Shown here: positions 11,920 to 23,900 of the stretch, one piece after another
Layout of the letters: each line of letters opens with the position of its first letter
Numbering within the stretch: position 1 is the first letter of the stretch
Assembly (NCBI GenBank): GCA_037013495.1
Contig: CM072805.1
Location: 36,373,169 to 36,437,168 of the forward strand
Source: Hippophae tibetana
Lineage: Eukaryota > Streptophyta > Magnoliopsida > Rosales > Elaeagnaceae
Direction of reading: 5' to 3'
Length of the DNA stretch: 64,000 bases
Translations under genes and position numbers: made by a program
The notes under the pieces: model-generated
Told to the model about the DNA's origin: nothing
Database searches by the model: none
What the model saw: the letters and a program-made list of their open reading frames with translations, nothing else

Positions 11920-12746
11920 GTAAACATTCGATTCTCTTCTTATACTTGGGTAGATATTAGGGTTTTTACTTCCTTTTTTATTTCTCTCTCTAATTCTTGA
12001 AGTTATTATCATGTTTTGGATCGATACTAGTTTGTTTTGTCATGAATGGAGAATAGACAGAGGAAGGTAGAGATTTCATAGTTTAAACGTAAGTATAATG
12101 GTTGATCATACTGTTTGAGTGGGGGAAAATGAAGTAAAATATGGAGTTGTCACTTCTGAAGTGGTCAATATTTGTACAGAAATAAGTTGAAGAACGTAAT
12201 TGACTTACTTGACTCAATAATTTATTCAAACTAAACAACGAGTTAGTATCGGAATTTCTTTTGTTTTAATTTCATCCATTCTTACGAGCTCGAAAGATTT
12301 TCCCCCAAAAAACGTACTTATGGTGAATTAAGATGTTTCCTATGAAGTCTATTACATCATAGGCAATAGTAAGTGTGAAGATATGATTGCCGTGATGTAA
12401 GGATTCAACTGCAATTGCACATCATTTTTCTTATGTACAAATTAGAGCCTATTTGACTTTTTTTTTACTCAACTTTTGGGGAAGGCTAATTGCACTCGTA
12501 CTGATACTTTCATGCCACACGTACCTAGTGCCACGTGGCATGCAAATACAGTTGTGAGTGCACTATTGTGTGCAAATATGTGTGTAATTACCATTCCTCT
12601 TGATGCTCTTTCTTGCTTGATTTTATAGAAGAAGATTCAAAAGTAGACTTTCTAGTTCATATAGAGATGCCATTAATGAGTCTATTTGGGGACAGGCTTA
12701 GCTGGTATTTTTCTTTCAATTTCACTTGGTATCTGCTACTGGTCCA

Positions 12747-15700
12747 ATGCCTTCAGCTATCTTGCCTCCTTGGCATGATAAAGCTAGTGATCTCTTATCA
12801 TCCTCAGGTACCTTTTTTAAGACTATATAGTTATTCATTGCTAATATTATCGTAGAATTGTATGTAGTTAAGTTTTATGTGCAGGTACAAAGCTTAAAGA
12901 AGCCGGACAAACAGCTGGATCTTTTGTGGGTGAGGCTGCTAAGGATGCAAGAGGTAATGTTGCTGATGTAGCAGACCGAGTTGGTTCATTGGTCAAAAGC
13001 CGATGGGCACTCTTTCAGCAGCCATCTACAAAGCATGCAGTGCAGGAACGTCTTGTATCTGCTGCTGCTTCCACTGGCTTATTGTTTAGGAGAAGTTTTT
13101 CAGAGACAAAGGAGAAGGTAGCTGTTGGAAAGATAAAAGTCGAGGAGGTAATATATTAAAAAGTATTTGATGAGCTTTTATAGTTAAATTATGTTTTCAT
13201 TTCTTAGTCTTCTTAGTTCTTATCTGAGTTATTTCAGCTGGACAAATTGAAACGGTGACTGATATGTTCAAGAATAAAATTTATCTCAGGTGGCAAAGAT
13301 GACTGCTAAAAAAAGTAAAACAATTTTAACTGATATTGAAAGGTGGCAGAAGGTATGGAATTTCAAGGACATTGTCACTTTTTATGGAAATTAAAAAAAA
13401 AGTTGCTCAATTTTTTAATTTGCTTGTTTTGCTCGCTCGCAGGGAGTTGCAAGTACTGATGGTAAGTATCCTTTTAAATGCTTAGCTTGTGTCACTTAAT
13501 CTTCATATTTTCCAGTACAATTGAAGTATTTAAAAGACCACTTATCATGAAGATACTTGGTCCAATGGGGTTCAGGCTGAAAGCTTGAAAGGGCTGAAGG
13601 AATTTTCTGCAAAAGATAGTTGATGCTCTATTAGCCCCTTCTGGAAAGTGGAAAACGTAGCTAGAGAAGTAAGATATCATCTGGTTTAATGAAAAGATGT
13701 GTTCTCCTATTTTGGTAGGGGTTTGGGCATCAAAAGGATTGTGGACGGGAATGTTTGTTTTTATAGGACAAGTGATTGCATACATCTGTGGTCATGACAC
13801 AAGAGAACTAATTCATTCTAGGAGGCTTTCACATAATAAAGTGTAGAGAATGGAGAGGCAGTTTGGTTACATACAGGAAGAACTGGAGTTTGTTTGTGTA
13901 AAGGCATGCAAAACAGGCAGGATGAAGACACTTTTATTTGTGAATATTTATCTTTGTTATGCATGCTAGTCTCAGTTTTCGCTATTGTTTAGGCACACCT
14001 TTTACATCTCCTAGACTGGACAGGGATGTTTACTATAAGTTTAGCCAATTGGACTTTGGTGGTACCAATCAACTATTTTGAGTCAAGACATTTGGGTGCC
14101 ACAGGTCATCTATTTACAGGATTTTCTAATATTTTAAGATCTAGAAATTTATTTTTAGCAGTCTGAAAATATTTTCTTCATAAAGCTTTTCGTCTTTGAG
14201 TCTAATTTCCATGTTCTGCTAGCTTTCTGACAACTAGCAATTATCTTTTGAGTTCGTGGTCTTTCTTTATTTGGACTGAGCTGAGTATCATGAAAGACCT
14301 ACAAGTACAGACATAATAAGTTGCCTGCTTTCTATAGATGATTACAATGATTCCTTCCGGTTTTTCATGATGAGGATGGAGGGCAGTCGATCTACTGATA
14401 TAATGTGATCTCTTAAACAATATTTTGTGATATGAGTCTGGGGATGAAATCTTAAGCTGTTACAGAAGGCACCAATATGATGGAGGCAGAGCTTATGCCC
14501 TGTATACTGTTAGTGTTTGCTAGCCTTATTCTTTAAGGTGTTCTTCTGCAGCTGAGAATTATTAATAAGGACAGAGTTGTTATTACCTTTGGCTTCGGAT
14601 ATTCTCTATTGTTTGGTGTTTTATTAGTAAATGATCAGATAGAATGATAGGATCTTGATTACTGGTTGCTTAATAAAATTGATTGTCTGCTAGATCTTAC
14701 CATAAGAATTCAATGAATGAATATTCTCATTTATAATAATCAGTGTTTGGAGTTCCAATTGAGGTTAATGTACAACGGCAACAGTCAAGCAGGCCTATTC
14801 CCCATATCTTGGTGAAGTGTGCAGATTATCTCATATTATCAGGTAAACGAATTGAGACTTAAAAAGGCTTTCCCTTCTCATCTCAACCAAGTACCAAATA
14901 TGCATGTTTATACATGTGTCAGGCAATATTTTTTTATATCCATATACATAAACTACTGCTTTCTTTATTGAATAAGTGATGGACTCTTTTTTTCTTCCCT
15001 ATTGTTTCTAGGACTCAATACACCATACCTATTTAAATCTGAGGGAGATAGAAAGGTTATTCGGCACTTGGTTTCAATGTACAACGAAGGTATGTTAATT
15101 ATTTTCTTTAACTTACCAGTTGCTTGTAGTGATTCTGAATGATATGTCAACCAATGATTATTGAGTATTCTTGTGATTATATCAGATCCAAATGCATCGT
15201 TACCAGAAGGTGTAAATCCAGTTGACGTGGCAGCTTTGATAAAATGTTACCTTGCTAGCCTCCCTGAGCCACTAACAAAATTTGAGCTGTACAATGAGAT
15301 GAAAGGTTCTCACTCAAGCATACCAGTGATGACAAATATACTGAGGCGGCTTCCTAGCGTAAACTACATGACTTTGGAATTTATAACAGCATTATTACTT
15401 CGTGTTAGCCAGAAGTCACTTGTGAATAAGGTAAGAACTCCCTCTCTCTCTGTTCAATGTTCACATCTATTACATCTCTAATTCCCTAAACATCCCCTCC
15501 TCCATCTCCAAGTTATTTTGTTCTATAGATATGATAATGCAATAGAGGCCTTGCTTGTGAGTTCTGGGAGTGGCTTGTCACGTAAAACAGCTTATTTTTA
15601 TCTCCTCACTTAATAAAGAAAAATCTTTTTTCCCCCTTTTAAATCCTTTCTTTATGCATTTGGTTGGATGGTTCCCATTTAGATTCATAAATTTCACCTG

Positions 15701-16682
15701 GAGTTAAATGTCGCCCATTTACAGCATCATAATTGAATGATTTAATAGTTCATCACTTTATAATTTGGGAACTGCTACTTCAGATGCATACTTCTTTATT
15801 TTATTATAATGAAAAAGTTACTTTCTAGCTTCTGACAGAGTACAAAAGTACCAGGCCAGCTGGTTAGTACTTAATAAGCAAGCATGCTGAACAACTTTTT
15901 TTTTTTGGTTGAATATATTTAGATGGATGCCCAGACTCTTGCAATGGAAATGGCTCCAGTTATAATTTGGCAGGAGGGGAGAAAACCTGGTTTTTGTAAA
16001 GAAGATTGGAGTTATTCACCAAAAGACAATTCCAACAAGTACCCCGATTTGCCTACTACAGCATGGGACTTTCTTTCTGGTAAGATGTTCAATATCATGT
16101 GTTTTGTGTGCATGTCTTGTGATTAATGATGATACTATTGTCTAGAGGTATCAGACGAGCTGGACTTGTTTAGATCACTTGAGCCCAGCTCATCTTAATC
16201 CAACTGTAACTGAGTTCATTTTTATCTGAATTGAATTGGATTACTCATAAACAACTCATTTAATTTTTTTGGTAATCAAATTTGATTTTTTTATATTAAT
16301 CATTTAAACTCAATTTTTATTTAGATTCTTCTCTAATCCCTAAAAGAAAAAAAAAACAATCTATTGCGATCACTTCAGCTTTTTCTTTAAGAAAATGGTA
16401 AGTCGAAAAAATTGTTAAATGAGATGGTGAGTTGCTCATGACCTCAAGTGAGCTGTTCATTTAAGTTTTTGAGTTCATTGAGTTGGATTTTTTTGGCTCA
16501 TGAGCTTAATGAGTCAACTTTAAATGAGTTAAGTTGGATTGAACAACTCGTTTGACATATCTTATATTATCTATGAAAAAAGGGGTAGGTCATATAAGTT
16601 CTTGTGTGTGAAATCATTCATTTATAATATGCTTGACTGCATTGTCTTGTCTCTGAATTGTAAGCGTGATTCAATGGTTTTA

Positions 16683-16727
<45 letters not shown>

Positions 16728-16987
16728 TATAGAATAATTTATGAAATGCAAATGTACATTGATAATTGGACAGTTTCTTTTATTTGGACTGATCTTTTGG
16801 TACTCCCTTAATTTTTTTTCCCTACCTTATTCTCTGAGCAGATGAAAGTGAAGCTGTTGAAGTGTCCTCTGCAATTCCTCTGGATGATGGCATGCCTATA
16901 GACTTTGGCGCTATTGAGGTTGTTCAGTGCCTAATAGAACATCATAATGCAATTTTCACAGATGCAAATGAAACAATCTGGTTATAA
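12747..16987 (+). CDS. RhoGAP-domain protein (At5g61530-like), 376 aa
   Basis: Nine exons join in phase: 12747-12807, 12885-13147, 13290-13352, 13443-13461, 14744-14842, 15012-15089, 15186-15430, 15923-16079 and 16842-16987 (stop TAA 16985-16987). The 1131 nt give 376 aa, the length I recall for the Arabidopsis homologue. The N-terminus (about 1-130) starts MPSAILPPWHDKASD and is an amphipathic, Ala/Lys-rich helical region (TKLKEAGQTAGSFVGEAAK). From about residue 135 (DVFGVPIEV) runs a RhoGAP fold: RPIPHILVKCADYLILSGL, VNPVDVAALIKCYLASLPEP, NYMTLEFITALLLRVSQ and a MAPVI block, ending VVQCLIEHHNAIFTD. RhoGAPs normally stimulate GTP hydrolysis by Rho/ROP GTPases. The usual catalytic arginine position reads Lys here (LFKSEG, K177). 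The fourth exon is only 19 nt. The start is chosen by homology and because exon 1 is short and in phase. Confidence 0.92.
13443..13461 (+). other. 19-nt microexon of the RhoGAP gene
   Basis: This exon (GVASTD plus one base) is bounded by CTCGCAG upstream and GTAAGT downstream. Without it the frame breaks between ERWQK and VFGVPIE, and the residues match the recalled homologue. The following intron is the longest in the gene, about 1.28 kb. Confidence 0.85.
16691..16723. repeat. (AT)n microsatellite in the last RhoGAP intron
   Basis: A pure AT dinucleotide run lies within the intron 16080-16841, well upstream of the acceptor at 16841. Confidence 0.9.
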
Positions 16988-19900
16988 TTTAGAATGGTTT
17001 GTTTCCTTATCTAGCATATTTCAGTCATGTTGAATGGGCCTTTAAAGTTACATCTTAACTTAAAGGTTGATTTTCCAATTTGGGTTGTAATATCTTTCAG
17101 CAGCAGGTCATTGTACATACACATATTTACTTTAGTATTGTTGGATTGCATAGAAATTTATAGGTCATGGAGCCATTCAATAAATTTAGTATTTCTATTT
17201 GAGAAAAGGGTTTGACGAATACTTTTGCACTGAAAATGGAATGCCAACTTTGGAATTGCAAGTGTGCTTAATGTCTCTGGTCCTAGTATGTATCTGTAAT
17301 ATGTGTTGGAAAGTGAGGTATATAACGGATATATAGACCGATGGTGAAATGTCATTTTTGTGCATTATTTTTTAGTGAGTGAATTATTTTTAGGCATTAT
17401 ACATAACAAAAATAAAAACATATTTATTAAGTACTTATTTAATTAACTAAGGTTAATTTAATAATTTTAAGTTAAATTAATTAAAAAATGAAAAAAAAAT
17501 CGTGTGTAATAAAAAACTTAGAATTCCTTATTTCGCGTTAAAAAATAACTTTAAATAAAAAATGTCGAGATTTAAAAATTTTCAGTTTTTTTACGTCCAT
17601 GTTGAACAATTTAAATGTATTTGACTTCATTTCAAAAATTTCTTGAACAAAGAAACTAATTTCTGTTTATTTTCTTGATTAAAGTAGCTAATTTCTCCTA
17701 GTTGAAATAAAAAGTATTAGATGAGAAAAAGTTTATTTATAATAATTTGTACTATAGTAATAAATTATACTATATATAATAATATGTAAAAAAAGCAATA
17801 ATAATAATTTAATTGTTATTATGCTTTTACAATAACTTGTTACATGTTATTTACGTTAATCTCCTTTTGGCGGTTGAACCAAAATGATCGCATTCAACTG
17901 GTTAAAATTTTATTGCCTTCATTTTTGTCGAGGGTGACGTTGTGGACTTCCTGATCATATGACGTTGTGACGACATATAGTTTTATAGAAATCTGAAACA
18001 CTTATTGGTCTGCTCTTTACTTAAAAGTTATTACACACGTGCAGACATTGGTTTGCAGGTGAACCGACTCGCAAGACACATTAAAACGACATCGTATAAG
18101 CAAAAAACAGATAAATTTTTCCCAGTACCCGTAAGGTTTTATATATCTTCATATATGTGCTCACTTTTTCAAAATGAGTTGCAATACCCCCAAAGTTTGA
18201 TTAATCTTTAAAGATATCTCTTGTGAGTTCTGTAAACTGCCCAATTTTTTTTACATATTTACAATTTTTAATATAAAAGTATAATAAAAAAAATTAAAAC
18301 TAAATAATAATTGAAAATTCTATTAAAAATCGTTTATGAGAGCCAAAAAAAAAAGCTTAATTTTCACTCCCCATCTCCTTGTACATTAATTTATCTCACC
18401 TTATAATCTTTAACCATGTTCAAGTTCAACATTATCTCTCAAAATCAAACTCTTTCAAATTACAAATACCCTTTAGAAGCTCATTTTGAATAATTTGTGC
18501 AAGTACCTAACCAAACTCATCTACATCTCAAATAACCATTTTTCTTGGAAGAATTTAACAAAATGGTGGTTCAGTTCATGAGTTTGCCCATGATATGAAT
18601 TTATTTCTTAAAAAGCATCAACGAAGTGAGGTGATGTAGTGTGGTTGGAGCAGAGATAAAAGAAAGGTGAGGTTGAGTGCTCGTTTTCTTCCATGACCAG
18701 ATCTCTTGGGATTCATCACATGTCAAGGACAACCCAAAATTCTTGGTGACTGTCCAACAACGGTGTCATACACAATAACTCATGCCATCGGGTAACTCCA
18801 TCGATGATAAGGTCTCATGAGTCTTCGTCGGGGGCTTGGATCCATAGAGAACAGGGTGTTCTTGAACTTAAACACCTGCGGCAAGGTCTCATGGGTTTAA
18901 TTTTAGTTTGTTTTACTTTTGTTTTTGTTCTTGTTGCCTCCCATATCTATTCTGTTTTAAAAAAAAAATGATTCAATGGTGTGCTCATTTTAGGAGAAAG
19001 ATGTTTTAAAAACAAAATTTCCACAATCTGAAGATATGTGAGAAAGTTTATGATCTTTATGATACTTTTTGAAACCTTATATAGTCTCTGCTAAAAAAAA
19101 ATCCAATCAAATATTGATCAAAATTTTGTTGCAAGAGCAAATTAATATGTAAGATGGAGATTTGGACTCGTGTTTCTCAAATTGTTTGCAATCATGTTTC
19201 CCTTTCCCCTGAAATATACTAAAATAATTTTTTAACTACAATAAATATAGCAGGAAAAAGAGACTTAAAAGATGAGAAATCTTATAGGGATGATTTGGGA
19301 ATGGCAAACGGATTGTTCGGGTCAGACTTAATCTGAACTTGATTGAACCATGTTCACTTTGAATTGAATTATTTCAAATCAAACATATTTAGTCGGGTTG
19401 GATAATATTTACGAATAAAAAACCTATACTCTTTGATTTTTTTCACAAATAAAATAAAATAGTAAATTTGTATGTAATTTTTTTTAACAAACAGTAAATG
19501 TGATTTAACATGTAACTTGAAATTAAGTCGAGCGAATGTTATCATTACATCGTCACGTGAACCAAATATTATTTGTATGATTATTTAAAATAATGTGAGT
19601 TATGAAAAATTAAATTAATTCTCATATTTTTTTTTAAATCTTTAAAAAATTTCAAATCATAACTACATTAAACTTATACAAAATATAAAAAAAAATTCAA
19701 ATATATAATGAATCACGTGAAATTATGACATTATATTTAAATTCATAATTGAGGCATGTTAGAATAAGTTGTATTTTTTCAAGTACATCTAACTTAAGAA
19801 TCATCAAAATGATTTATAAATAACTTAATAGTAAATAATTTTGAAAACAAAAATATTAGTACACATGTTAATTGTGTAGTATTTTTAATAAAAAATACAA

Positions 19901-20840
19901 ATTGTTAAATGTTAGAATTGATTACGTGGTTAAGAAAAAAAATGAGTACCTTAATGGTGTCCCAAATCGACTTGATTTTTGTCCCTATCTATTTTTTGTA
20001 TCGAATTATTTATAATAAAATGAATAATACTTGTCTCATCTTAAGCTGATCTCAATGGGTAAGGTAGTCGTAAGTTCATATTCATTGGATCAAATTGTCA
20101 TTTTTTTTGTATGTTAAATATTTATGAAATTTTTAATTTTTTTCTAATTTTTAAAAAATATACTAAATTTTTAATTCTTGAAAGAACTTAAAATATAAAA
20201 TACACTTTTGTAATTTAATGGTACAATTTTCTAACTACTCTAAACAACAAGGATATTTATGATATTTTATATAAATTGAGAATATATATAAAATTCAAAG
20301 TACTTTAATATAATTTTCTCCTACTAACAAACTAAAAGTGGAAATGTTTAGATTACACTAAATAGATTGATTTGATTTATAAAATGTTTAAACTTCACTA
20401 AATCATTATAATATATACATAAAATGATAATTATTTAACATAACATGTGATGGAATTAGTTGAAAAAAAAATACATATATTATTTTGATCTTTAGTTTCA
20501 ATCTTAAAAATTACACTTGATAATTATAAAATCAATGATTCATTTGATGTAATTTGATGTAAGAAAATAAAATCAACCAATAAATTATAAGTGTGACAGT
20601 GTGATTATATATTTATTGAATAAATAATTATATATTTAGTAATTTAATTGAAACCATAACAAAATGTTATGATTTTATTAGTTAATTTAATAACCATAAA
20701 ATTTGTTGTGATTTTAATAGAATTTTAAAATTTAGACCGGATCGACCATGTCTTAAAAATCTAGTTTTGGATTTGGGTTGATGAGTCGGGCATACGGATA
20801 CTTCTCATTAAACCGGCCCGAAATCGCGGGATTAACCTCT
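16988..20840. other. AT-rich intergenic region between RhoGAP and CERK
   Basis: This 3.9-kb spacer has no supported gene. The RhoGAP 3' UTR probably occupies the first few hundred bases. A less AT-rich patch at about 18680-18900 has no sustained frame and contains repeated GGTCTCATG words; it may be a decayed transposon or gene fragment. A GC-balanced stretch with GGGTTG and CGGGC words at 20730-20840 just precedes the CERK 5' region. Confidence 0.55.
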
Positions 20841-20995
20841 ACACGTATATTGACGCATTTCCCAATGTAGAAGCCTTTGCTGGATTTTGGATTTCAGATT
20901 GAATTTTCAGTTCTGGGTTTTCTGAGAATGTAATTCAGCCTCTGCTTCTGAGTTGAATTTAAAATTAATTTCAAGTATCAAACTATACTTTGTGG

Positions 20996-23900
20996 ATGGA
21001 ACGAGGAGGACTTGATTGTGTTCCTCCAGGTAATGAATCCGACCCAGTTGTCCAGATAAATATTGAAGCATCGGTATTGACCTCGACCCTCTTCTTGGAA
21101 CATGTTGGGGAAGTCATTCTGATGTTTAATTCAGATGGGTTGTCTTGGAAATTGGCTGACTCATCGGAAAATGTACGTTTTTCCGTGTTAAAGTGTCCAA
21201 TATCATTTTCTTCATTGTTATCTTTACCTCTTCAACTGTAAATTAGAAGTAATCCTTATGTTCTACATAAAAAAAAAAGAATTAATTACTATTAGTTGTA
21301 TTCATTTTAGTATTGTCCATGCATTTCTTGTACTTCTATAGTTTATTTCCTTAATGTCTGGTTCTAGCTACTTTCTGAAATTCTGATCAATGAGATGGCA
21401 AGTCGGTAAATTTTTGTCCAAGAAAGTGTATTTTGCCAATGAAAGGCTGCAGCTTACTTTTCGTTGAAGTATTGGAATTTAGAGCTTGATGAGCAATATG
21501 AAGGATAAATATGAGCAACTTAAGAAATCCTATCATTAAGAATATGAAGGATCAAAAGTTCCTTATGGTTTTTGGTTGCCTTGTATTATATCAACTTAAG
21601 ATTGAAGTTTATAACATCACCTAGAGCTAATAGATAGCGAATTAGCGACTATTGAATTGATGATTTTTACATGTAAGCAAATTCGAACATTGCACAACCA
21701 GAACATTGAGAAGATACTCCGAGTATATTTTGATTCAAGGAATGTATATACGCCTCAGTTCTTTGACTTTGATTGAGTATTAAACATATTATTGCTCTTA
21801 TAATAGCTTAACGTGCTGCTTGAATACACAAGTATCAAGATTTTACAATTATTAAATACCAAAGATGTCATAATGTTTTACTCTTGACCTTTGTACTTAA
21901 TGCAATTGGATGAATCAAGTTGTTTGAGAGTTGTATTTGTTCTGAAGGGTGCAACTGAGATCAAATTCTCCAATGTCTATGCTATTGAAAACATAAATTA
22001 TGGTATGATTCATGGTTCAAATATTCGAAGGGCTGGAAGATGTCATTTGTGTCAGAGGCCTAAGGTTCATTCTTTTGCTGATTTTCTGTAGTTGGTATTG
22101 TTTTCCAATTTCTTTATATTGTATCTATGCCTGTGGTGACACCCATTTTTTTATTTTTATCTCTAATGCAGATGTATCGCTTTACGGTCCATGGTGTTGA
22201 AAGGTCAAAGTCTCTGTGGGGTCTCACTGTATATACATTTGGACATAAGGATCTTGAAATATGTCAGGTGTGGGTTAACCAGATTAATGCTTCTTTGAAT
22301 CTGGAAACAGGGAGACCAAAGAATCTCATGGTATATTTTTTAAATGACCAAGCATATGTCTTTATGTCCTTCAATCTAGTTTTTATTTTGTTGGTTGATT
22401 GGATTAGTAAGATGTGGCAGTGAGCTTTTTCTCCAGAACCTTTTTTTGCTTGTCTAGGTTTTTGTCAATCCAAAGAGTGGGAAGGGCAATGGTTGCAGAA
22501 CATGGGAAAGTGTTGCTCCTATATTTTCACGTGCAAAAGTGAATACAAAGGTAAAATCCTAGCAATCCTAGTAAAGGTTTCTTAAATGTGGATATCCTTT
22601 ATTGCATTATAACGCATAGAAATATTTAGAAAGTGATTATGCAAAACTCTTTTAATTGCTTTAAGTAGCATGCCACAGCATCCGCTTGTAATTCATGCTC
22701 TTTCATGTTTGTCTTTCAGTCTTTGTTACAAAATTGTACTTGGTTTGCACAGATGAATACACAGCATCTGAATAACTCACTTCTGTTTCCCTGCCGAACT
22801 TATTAAGAACATCTAAATTATCATGGATATTAACCTCGACTGACTATGGTGTGATGGTTTTTTTTTTGTTGCTAATCTGTTATTTAGTTTTTCCATGTTT
22901 GTCTCTGATTAGAATTAAGAAGGTTTAGATTTTTAAAAGAAATTGTGATACACATGGTCAATGGTTGTTTGATGCTTCTTTTCATCAGGTTATTGTGACA
23001 CAGAGGGCTGGACATGCATTTGATGTGATGACATCTGCTTCAAACCAGGAGCTTTATTCATATGATGGAGTCATCACTGTTGTAAGTAACAACTTTTTCT
23101 CTATCATTTTTTTATTCAATTGTGTCTTTTATAGTTCTTTCTTTGTTGATGACATGCCATTCTATAATTGATTTGGGCATGATTTTTCTGTAAACTTTTA
23201 CCTACTTGTTAGTATGCATTACAGTGATAAAAAATAGCAAGTTCACATTTCTAGTATGTATATCTAGCTCGGTGAAGCCTCTTTCTTTCCTTCATTTATA
23301 AACTTGTCGTCCATTAAAAGCAAAAAATAGATACAGGGAATTTTTTGGATGATTTATTTCGTTCTTCTATATCATACTTTGGATTCTTCGAAGGTTTAAG
23401 CTTTATCACATAATGATAGATCTCTTTAAAATGATGATTGCGGCAACTGCTTATTTTACTTCTATGCTTAATATACTATAATTCAGTTTTGGTGACAGTT
23501 TCAGTCTTTCAAGGGTCGATGATATGTTTTGGTTTCTTAGTTATTTACTTTTTGTCCAATGCCCAAGTTCCAAATGCATAGCTTCATAGCTGGTCAATTG
23601 AGTTTCCAAATTATGTTATTGCTGTGTATTCAGGGTGGTGATGGCTTCTTCAATGAAGTTCTTAATGGATTTCTTAGATCGAGACATAAATCCACATACC
23701 CTCCCACTCCTCCAGATTTTGTTCATTCTGCTGAGTATAGTGGCAGAGTTGTTGTCAATGATTCAAGTAATATAGTTAGCACAACCTCTCCAAATGATGA
23801 ACACTCTCCTTTTCTATCAATTCCAAAAGATAATGGTGTGAGACCTGGTATTTCTTGTTAGTATTTTGGTTTGACTTTTCTTCGTCGGTGGTCTCAATAA

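Noticed and set aside
13492-13785. 97-codon minus-strand open frame inside a RhoGAP intron
   Set aside because: Lies wholly in the 1.28-kb intron, no family motif, and no promoter or splice support.
18680-18900. Less AT-rich patch that looked like a gene fragment
   Set aside because: All frames are short and no motif could be recognised; left as unassigned sequence.
20045-20100. Possible SINE or tRNA-like head (TCTCAATGGGTAAGGTAG followed by GTAAGTTCA)
   Set aside because: The A-box resemblance is partial, the B box does not match, and no poly-A tail or target-site duplication is seen.
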